Below are positions 56,476 to 64,000 of a stretch of 64,000 nucleotides of DNA, piece after piece. Position 1 is the stretch's first letter; the number at the start of each line of letters is the position of its first letter. The position numbers and the translations under genes are program-made. Under the pieces are notes generated by a model. It made no database searches. It was not told where the DNA came from and saw only the letters and a program-made list of their open reading frames with translations. Origin of the DNA: Rhabdophis nuchalis (Eukaryota > Chordata > Lepidosauria > Squamata > Natricidae). The stretch lies in contig CM077643.1 in assembly GCA_039707465.1 (NCBI GenBank), forward strand, positions 321,475,919 through 321,539,918, read 5' to 3'.

Positions 56476-57605
56476 GTTATAAGATTAAATGGGATAGCAG
56501 TTCATGCTGATTGTTATATATTCCCTAATTTGCAAAACAAAAATAGGCTGGTAGTATAATTTGTCCTGATTATATGGGAACAACATTGCCTATAATAATT
56601 TGTCTGCTCTTTTTTTAAATAATAATTCCAAAATACCACCAACTTATCCATCATATATGGAAAATCTAAATATTTTCTTGTAGAGTTTTGTTAAGTTACA
56701 AGAATCATTTTGAGTACACCTAGAATGATTGTTGTTTGTGTTTCAAATTGTCTTTATGGTAAACTGCAGGCAAACTAAGCTTAAGATTCATTTTAAAAAA
56801 AAATCTTCTTTTGTGTCGGTGTCAGTGAGGAAAAACATAATAAAAGAGCACGTTGGGGAGTTATTGTTTATTTATAAACTAAGGGGCGATAGTTTGTGAA
56901 ACCAGAATTTAGGTGGCTTGTATGTTTAAGAAGGTTGAAGATAATTGCTACGGAAAGTGGAAACTCTTTTAGTGCTGCTGGAACTGTTGGCAACTTTTAA
57001 GACCTTTGACAACAATAGTAGTGGAGGCTGGAGTAATCAGTGCTGCCAAAATGGCTGGTGAAGAGTAGCCCTGCAAGAAGCAGGATTTCAGAGATGCCAA
57101 AATCAGTCTAGCAGCTGGAGAAGATATGAAGAGGCTATATCCATTTAGCAGCAGCAACTGTGATACTGCTGATCAGCTGTTGAACAGTTACTTTTGCTTA
57201 CTTGGAAGTACTGCCAATCAGCTTCTAGGTGCTAAGCTGCAAAATGGTGGAAGAGTGGTGCCAAGTGCTTATACAACAGTGAATATTTGCCTAGTGGCAT
57301 GGATGATACCTACTGTTACGTGCTTGGTGGCAATCTGGAAAACCTGTAGCAGGATCAGTTTGATGGCTGATTGGGTGCTATCTGAGTCCTGCAGCTTCTT
57401 TGGAATCTGTCACTTGAGCAGTGATCATCCCATCTCCTTCATGATCTGTCTGGTCTATCTGTTAGAGGTACCTTTTTTACATTGTTTGCATCTGTGTAAT
57501 CAGAGGAAGCTGGGATTGAAATATGAGATTTATAATCTGAGAAGGTCTATTTTCCCTGTAGATGTGAAACATACGGGAGGGGGTCTTGTCATGTTACTCT
57601 AATAT
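56476..57605 (+). other. AFDN intron 9, unassigned, possibly LINE 5' relic
   Basis: A 158-codon open frame at 57126-57602 (+) has no family I recognise. It lies immediately upstream of a decayed L2 RT piece in the same orientation, so the region could be old L2 5' sequence. It is not annotated as a gene. Confidence 0.35.
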
Positions 57606-57870
57606 GTAAATGATATTGAGAGGCTTTTAGTACCATCAATCAAGATATTGTTTAGGACTGGCTCAGAAAGTTGGAAGTGGGAACACAGCGGTGTAGTGAT
57701 TTGTTTCCTTACCCCAGGAGAGGTCCAGCTGTGACCCATGTCTTGTGATTGCCTTAGATTGATTCCCTCCCTGCTCTCTTTTAATAGCTACATGAGGCCT
57801 CTGGGTGAAGTCATGTATCAACTTGGGTTAGATATCATGAGTAGGTTGATATTACACAGTTCATTTCAAC
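57606..57870 (+). mobile_element. L2-type LINE relic, + strand
   Basis: Broken frames include YMRPLGEVMYQLGLDIM, the equivalent of IYMRLLGELICHHGM at 36090, and upstream remnants around 'ccatcaatcaagatattgtt'. Multiple stops and indels. Confidence 0.55.
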
Positions 57871-57897
57871 CCCTACTTTTCCAAATGAATCCATCTA

Positions 57898-58712
57898 TCC
57901 TATTTTTCGGAGTATAAGATGCACCTTTTTTTCCTCCAAAAAGAGGCTGAAAATCTGTGTGCATCTTATACATTGAATACAGCATTTATTGCCTCCTGGA
58001 ACCCCACGCCCTTCACCAGACTGGCTGTGCCTAGCCTTATGGAGGCTTTCAGAGAGCTCCTGGGGGCTGGGGAGAGCAGAAATTAGCCTAAAATGGGCCT
58101 TTCCCCCACCCCCAGCCCCCAACAGCATTCTATAAACCTCTATAGGGCTATGCATGCAATTTATTTGACACAAAAATGGCCCGTTTTCATGATAAATGGG
58201 CTGGGTTTTTTGCTCATTTTTGACCCCCCCCCACTCCGCCAAGGAGCACTCTGCAAGCCCCCCCCCCCCCCCCGGCTATTCACGCTTTTTATTTGGGGAA
58301 AAAAACAGCCCCATTTTCGCAGAGAAACGGGCAGTTTTGGGGAGGTTTGCAGAGTGCAAAGGCTTCCCCCCCCCTTTTTTTTGGGAAGGCTCTTTAACTT
58401 TCTGTGCCAGGAGAAACAAAGTCTTAAGGTTTGTCAGCGATTTCCTTCTCCAGGACATGGATAAATACACCTGGAAACATCTACCTACCTACCTACTCTC
58501 TGTCTCTCTCTCTTTCTCTCTGTCTTTCTCCCTCCCTCCCTACTGTATTTCTCTCTCTCTCCATTTCTTTCTCTCTATTCCTTTATCTACCTACTTACCT
58601 ACACACACACACTCTCTACCAACCTACCTACTGTATTTCTCTCTCTCTTTCTTTTTCTCTCTAATCTTCTACCTAACCACACACACACCACACACTCCCT
58701 ACCTACCTACTG

Positions 58713-58754
<42 letters not shown>

Positions 58755-58923
58755 TTTATCTACCTACCTACCCTCTCTCTCCCTACCTATCTACTGTATT
58801 TCTCTCTCTATTCTCTCTCTCTATTCATTTATCTACCTACCTACACACACACTCTCTCTCTACCTACCTACCTACTGTATTTCTCTCTGTCTCTTTGTAT
58901 TTCTCTCTCTATCCTTCTACCTA

Positions 58924-58958
<35 letters not shown>

Positions 58959-59398
58959 CCTACCTACCTACTGTATTTCTCTATTTCTCTCTCTCTATTC
59001 CTTTATCTACCTACCTACCTACCTACCTACACACACCCTCTCTCCCCCTACTGTATTTCTCTCTTTCTATTTCTCTCTCTCTATCCCTCTACCTACCTAT
59101 CTACACACACACACACTCTCTCCCTAAATACCTACTGTATTTTTCTCTCTCTCTCCCTTTACCTACTTACCTATCTACGCACACACTCTCTCTCCCTACA
59201 TACCTACTATATTTCTCTCTCTATTCCTTTATCTACCTACCTACCCACCTACTCCCTCCCTCCCTCCCTACTGCATTAATATTTCTTTCTCTCCCTCTCT
59301 ATCCCTCTATCTACCTACCTACTTTTTTTTGTAATTTGCCTCTTCAAAACCTTGGTGCGTGTTATACTCTGGTGCGTCTTATACTCTGAAAAATACAG
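57898..59398. mobile_element. Large TA-flanked inverted-repeat element, copy D (reverse)
   Basis: It starts tcctatttttcggagtataa and ends ttatactctgaaaaatacag, with TA outside both ends. The order is reversed relative to copies A-C: arm first, then a CTAC/CTCT array at about 58480-59325 with CA runs (58930-58955). The + strand frame through the array gives YLPTYLPT/LSLSLS low-complexity protein and is not a gene. Confidence 0.72.
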
Positions 59399-59599
59399 TA
59401 GATTCCATTTGTAGATGTGAGGGTATGAGGTGAGAGGAATATACGTCTCAGTTCTAGTAAGTGACTACAAGTTACAAGTTTTGAAGCCTCTTGAAGACTG
59501 ATTTTGGTTCTGAGGTCCCACTGCCTCAGATAGTAAAAGACTATAAAATAGTTTTTTTGCTGTTTAGGGTTCCTCTTAGATTCATGACTTCTTTTTCAA

Positions 59600-60270
59600 A
59601 GGCAAGTGGCCATCATGGCTCAGAGGCGTTTGCAGGAATTTATGCATAAATTATGCACATTCCTAGTTCAAGAGCCCATACTTAGTCATCCATGCTTTAG
59701 TCAATTTCAATATGGATTATTGCAATTTCCTCTACATGGCTTTGAAAATTATTTGGAAACCACAGCAGGGGGACAAATCCTTTGCCACTGTAACACTGTT
59801 GTGACTGCTTTGGTTGCCAGTAGGCTTCTGAGAGGATTCAAGGTGCTAGTTATTACCTTTAAAGCCTCCAGTGCATTTGGGCCTGGTTATTTGTAGTCTT
59901 GCATATTTCTAATTCTCGCTGCCTACCTAGAAAGATTGATTCAACTGATATACTGTGGGACCCATTGATTATGAGATCCAGAAACATGCCTTCTTTTGTT
60001 ACTATACCTACCCTTTGAAATAATGTTCTCTCTGGGATTTGGATGGTCTCAATCTTGCTTGCTTTTCCACAGACAATAGAACTCCTTTTCCCACCAGGCA
60101 GGTCTTGTGAGCCCATTTTGAGATATTATTTTTGATTGTTTAAAACAATGTGTTTTTATTGTGTTGTATTGTCCTTTATTTTTGCAGTCTTTTTTTGCTA
60201 GTTTTATTTTTTAATGGCATACACAGTCTTGTGTTGCATGTTGAGTGAATGCCTGTATAAAAATATTGTC
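59600..60270 (+). mobile_element. L2-type LINE 3' relic, + strand
   Basis: Remnants include MDYCNFLYMALK (compare DYCNSLYMGLPL at 45086-46185) and FKVLVITFKASSAFGPGYL. Later non-coding sequence resembles a decayed L2 3' end. Frames are broken. Confidence 0.65.
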
Positions 60271-61214
60271 AGGTAAATTAAGCTAATATTTTTCTTAATT
60301 TCAGTTTCTGTCTACCCTAAGACCTTTGTTCTTATTATTATTAAAGAGAAAGGCCTGCCTTTTTGTATCATGTTCTCTTTTTTCCATCAGCACTCAGAGG
60401 AGAGACTGGCTTAATAAAGCAGCTATCTGATCTGTTGAGTATCAGAATTCTTTCAACTTTACCTTTAATGGTACTTCAGAGAAGGAACAAATAGCGGATC
60501 AATTAGAATTGCCATCTTACCTTTGCTAAGGCATTTGTCTTTATTTCTGTTTAATATTTAGTACAAGAAACAGTTCAGAAAGAACTGGTGACAAGCAAGA
60601 ATGGATCCCTTAATTAATTGACAATGGGGATTGCTTTCAGCTATTGGAGATTATTGGAAATGACAGTAGAAAATAATGATAGACATGATCTTGGGGAGTG
60701 AATGGAGGGTCTAAAAATAAGGGATATGTCTTACCCCTTATTCCACCATCTGTCTCCCTTCCTATATAATTAAAAATAACCCCTACAGATTGGTGTGCAA
60801 AGATACAGATCTTTCTTGTTGTTTCAAAATTTCACTTTGATGGTTCTGCTTGGGGGAATGAATCAGCGGGTAGCTTATTTATAGCTCAGTCTGGACCTTG
60901 CTGTTGCCACAGATAGTTGGGGTAGGTTACAGCAATTTTGAATTTGATAGCAACTCCCAAGTCTAATTTTTCAGAACTATCCTAAAAACATTTAGGATTC
61001 TGCAGGACTGGAAGTTGACTAAGCAATTTACCAAAACTCAGCCTCTTCTAAGATTCTCTCCTGATGTTCTCATTGTAGAGAAAAAGTTCAACAAATTAGT
61101 TAAAGCAGCAGATACAGTATGTCTGTAGGCTTTACATAGTGCTCTTATAGGTCTATATATGCAATATATTCAATAATTGAATATATTTCATATATGTATA
61201 TTGTAGAGAAAGTA
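60271..61214 (+). other. AFDN intron 9, nothing recognised
   Basis: AT-rich intronic DNA without a recognised feature. Confidence 0.5.
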
Positions 61215-61571
61215 CCGTATTTTTCGCTCCCTAAGATGCTCCTGACCATAAGACGCATCTAGGTTTAGACGAGGAAAACAAGAAAAAAAAATCTGCCTTT
61301 GCCGCCCAGCATCCATCTGGTATTTATCTGGCTAGTGTCCTTGCAGCAAACAGCCTGCCTCCTCCGTGTCTGCTGCCTCCGCTGGGAAATGCTGATCAGC
61401 GGTTGGATCGGCCTCCCAGAATACCGCTGATCAGCTGTTACAGGCTGTGGAGATCACTGCCGCCGCCGGCCGCTGCTGTCTGTTGCCCATATTTGCTCCA
61501 TAAGACGCACAGACATTTCCACCCGCTTTTGGGAGGAAAAAAAGTGTGTCTTATGGAGTGAAAAATATGGT
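61215..61571. mobile_element. Short TA-flanked inverted-repeat element, 357 bp
   Basis: It starts ccgtatttttcgctccctaa and ends cttatggagtgaaaaatatg plus g, flanked by TA on both sides. The terminal pattern matches the large elements A-D (ccgtatttttcgg...), but the interior is different and resembles 7109-7890 ('ctgatcagctgtt', 'ggctgtggagatcactgcc'). Non-coding. Confidence 0.72.
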
Positions 61572-61573
61572 AA

Positions 61574-63640
61574 ATGAAAACTTCAGTTTTATAACCACAA
61601 TTTCACAACGCAAAAAAATAATGTTTTTTCTTCATAAATTCTTTGGATATCTCAGGGTGGAGATTCTGTTAATTCCTAATGGCTCTTAAGGAGTCAGTTA
61701 AACCAAATAAAATAATGCTTAACATTCTCTTGTACTTGGAGCATTTCACAAGAATCCATTTGCATAACAGCATTATTCCATATGTAGTCAGAGGGAACCT
61801 GGAGGCTAAAAGAAATATAGAATGCTTATCCCAACTCCTTGTTTTGATTTATTTTAGAAATGGGATTTCAAATAAAGGTTTAAAAGGTTATTAAACTTCC
61901 ATCTCTTGGGTAACGTGCTACATTAACTCTTGCTATCTATAGGTCACTATTAAAAAGGCAAGCTGTAGCAATTGAGCAACATTATCTGGAAGAACGTTCA
62001 ACATAGTTTTGGGAAAAATCAGTATTCTGGAGTTCCTATCCTGGATTAATGAATGTCATGCATCTCGAATTGTTTAGCTAATCTTTAGCATAAATTACTG
62101 CTTGGGAGATAATTTATATTAGAATACCTGTAACCATTTAAAAACAGATTTCAATAACAGTTCTGTCTCTGCTGTATGTCATCCATCCATCCATTACATT
62201 GCCTTTAGATTTTTCTTGACATTAAAAATATTCCCATGGCCTAATTTAACTGTATTTGTTATGTTAGCAATTAATAGCTCCTCCTGCAAATCAGTGGAAT
62301 CCATAATATTCACCAAACGGGAATAGAGAGGCATAAACCTAGTTAGAAGCACTTCTGCTTAGTATTCAGTTACTTTTAACAGAATTGGGTGTAATTAATT
62401 GGTTGGTTTATCTGGGCATTCAGCTTATGCACTACTTTTTTATTTCAATGCAAATTAGAATTCTGTTTAGGATTACTACTTTGAGTTGTTGTTAGACTGA
62501 GGTAATAATAATGTTGAATAGAAGTTACAACACTGTGGAGTATGTATTGCAGTATTGTTTTCTAAACATTATTTCATCAAAATTATTGACATGGATATTG
62601 CCATACCTATGCACTGCAAATGTTCAAATAAAAATAATTTGTGAAACACAATAATTGATCATCCAGAATAAATATTTGGCATTTAGAGTGATAGTATATT
62701 TGGGATCACATGCCAAAATCACATAATGCGTCTGTTCTTTTAGGATAATTATATTTTGTAACTATGTACAGTCAGTCAAATGGTAGACTTTATTGATATA
62801 ACGCATCTTTAACAGTTCAGGTTGAATACATGTAACCAGTTCCCATCTTATAAGTGATAATTTGAGAATTCATATGCAATATTTTACATTAAAATGTTTA
62901 AAAACTAAAAACTTATTTTTAAAAAAATGAGAAACCAGGAGTCAGTTCTAGACATGAAAATTGACTGGGCGGCTTTGAGCCACTCACTCTCTCCTAGCCC
63001 AACAGTAGTGGGGTAACAGTGCTATTATTGTGGTGGAAATAGGAAGAAAGAGCATTATGTATATTCACTACCTTGAGTTTGTAAAAAATATTAAAGGTGA
63101 GATAAAAATATAATAAACAGGCTGCACAGCTTGTTCTCCAACATTTGGGGAAAAAAGATTTCTTATATAATTTAAGAAGTGTTCTATAGCACACAATGAA
63201 AATATGTAGAATAGAAAGAATTAATATTAAAAGCAGATGTTTCCTTCTACAAAGGAAGAAAATGAGAACTAGGAGAAGGAAAGGATGATTCTCTAGAGCA
63301 GCCTTTTAGTGGCACAGAGAATAATTGATTTTTAAACATAGTTAAAATTAGTTTGAGGTGGCATTTGACACAATATGGGGAGTCTTGACCAATGTCTAGA
63401 ATTAAGATCATACATTGTGCTGGTCTTTAAGTAGATCAACATGTGATTGCATCTGATTTTACAATCTTTTTTGAGGTAATTATTAAGCGAATCCATGAGC
63501 ATTTTTTGCCTGAAGTAGACATTAGTTCCCAGCGACAAATGTTATCAATTGTTATAAATTCTGTGGGGCATTTTAAATGACTGTAATTGCCTGTGTGTGT
63601 AGCATCAGAACTTTGAAGCCGGGTCATAAGCAGTCCTGGA
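61574..63640 (+). other. AFDN intron 9, nothing recognised
   Basis: Long AT-rich stretch. Short open frames are without recognisable content. Confidence 0.5.
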
Positions 63641-63644
63641 AGAG

Positions 63645-63695
63645 TCCACTGTAACGGTCACTAAGCTATGGGTTGTTAAGTCAAGGACTACTGTA
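63645..63695. mobile_element. Inverted-repeat element ('tagtccttgacttac' family), right-end scrap
   Basis: Contains 'aacggtcactaagctatggg' and ends gttgttaagtcaaggactac, the terminus of the family at 11188-11570. It lies about 70 bases before the next AFDN exon. Confidence 0.6.
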
Positions 63696-63766
63696 CATGA
63701 TTATATCTTAAAAATAATCAGTGAAACTCTTGCTTAGTTTCATGACAAAATTATCTGTTGCTACAG

Positions 63767-63861
63767 ATGGTTCTGATTCCAGAGATAAACCAAAGCTCTA
63801 TCGTTTGCAACTAAGTGTGACAGAAGTTGGTACAGAAAAATTTGATGACAACTCCATTCAG
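63767..63861 (+). CDS. AFDN: Afadin exon after the optional exon (leads to FHA)
   Basis: Encodes DGSDSRDKPKLYRLQLSVTE and on to DDNSIQ, directly matching mammalian afadin just before its FHA domain. The acceptor is tgttgctacag, phase 1 in. It ends cag in phase 0 before gtgagc. This is residues 397-428 without the optional exon, or 412-443 with it. The gene continues past 64000. Confidence 0.95.
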
Positions 63862-64000
63862 GTGAGCAATACGTTTTTGGGACAAGTAATTCCACAAGAG
63901 TTATGTTCAAGTTTCAGAGTATTAAAGAATTATGTTTGTAAGCCACATTTAGCATATTTGAACAAAAATATAATTTGTTCGCTACGATGGCAGTTGAGAC
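63862..64000 (+). other. Start of next AFDN intron
   Basis: Intronic sequence from the gtgagc donor to the window edge. Confidence 0.8.

Larger units (their letters stand above)
10281..64000 (+). other. AFDN: AFDN (afadin) gene, 5' part, continues beyond the window
   Basis: Afadin is an actin-binding scaffold of adherens junctions. It links nectins to F-actin and is regulated by Rap1/Ras-family GTPases through its RA domains. The window holds coding exons 1-8, one optional exon and the next constitutive exon, with a consistent phase chain (0,1,0,2,1,0,1,1,0). They encode RA1 (about residues 47-141) and RA2 (about 254-356, by alignment to the mammalian protein from memory). FHA, DIL, PDZ and the C-terminal coiled coil would lie to the right. 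Intron 1 is 17.3 kb, intron 2 is 13.0 kb and the intron pair around the optional exon totals 15.4 kb. Introns 3-7 are much shorter. No neighbouring gene is visible. Confidence 0.95.

Noticed and set aside
57126..57602. 158-codon + strand open frame
   Set aside because: No recognisable family or splice structure, and it lies beside decayed L2 sequence. Kept only as an unassigned region.

Overview
This is vertebrate nuclear DNA, and it reads as a squamate reptile, probably a snake. The lineage call rests on the mixture of repeats: tRNA-derived SINEs with a BovB-like tail, L2/CR1-type LINE ends, hAT miniature elements with 8-bp target duplications, an intact DIRS-type retrotransposon and several large TA-flanked inverted-repeat elements. 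No prokaryotic or organellar feature is present.

One cellular gene is recognised: the 5' part of AFDN (afadin, also called MLLT4/AF6), on the + strand. A CpG-rich promoter block lies at about 9020-11150 with the start codon at 10281. Nine constitutive coding exons follow (10281-10409, 27719-27914, 40963-41075, 44296-44456, 46330-46490, 46621-46778, 47652-47763, 48229-48387, 63767-63861), plus a 45-nt optional exon (54993-55037). All phases agree. The exons encode 428 residues, or 443 with the optional exon: the N-terminus, both Ras-association domains (RA1, RA2) and the approach to the FHA domain. The gene runs off the right edge. Two splice-level features stand out: an unexpected in-frame 57-nt cassette-exon candidate at 28618-28674 that would insert 19 residues into RA1, and a tandem NAGNAG acceptor at exon 3.

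Layout. 1-9000: 5' flank, AT-rich, with a few repeats and no gene. 9020-11150: CpG island, promoter and exon 1. 10410-27718: intron 1 (17.3 kb), with three large TA-flanked inverted-repeat elements full of GGTA/GAGA arrays and a 1.1-kb hAT element. 27915-40962: intron 2 (13 kb), with a complete, apparently open DIRS-like tyrosine-recombinase retrotransposon (about 28793-34846). 41076-48387: exons 3-8 with L2, SINE and a DIRS relic between them. 48388-63766: introns 8 and 9, with a TIR element built of about 295-bp tandem palindromes, several hAT MITEs, L2 relics and a fourth GGTA-type element in the opposite orientation.

The DIRS element is the most interesting system here. It has about 113-bp inverted termini and an internal complementary region that matches the right end joined to the left end. 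It has a Gag-like ORF, an RT-RNase H ORF and a tyrosine recombinase with a visible R...HxxR...Y set. The Gag-like ORF stops at UGA followed by CGG, and the same frame then stays open for 983 codons into the recombinase, which suggests possible stop-codon readthrough. Three diverged DIRS termini elsewhere in the window show that relatives of this family have inserted here repeatedly.
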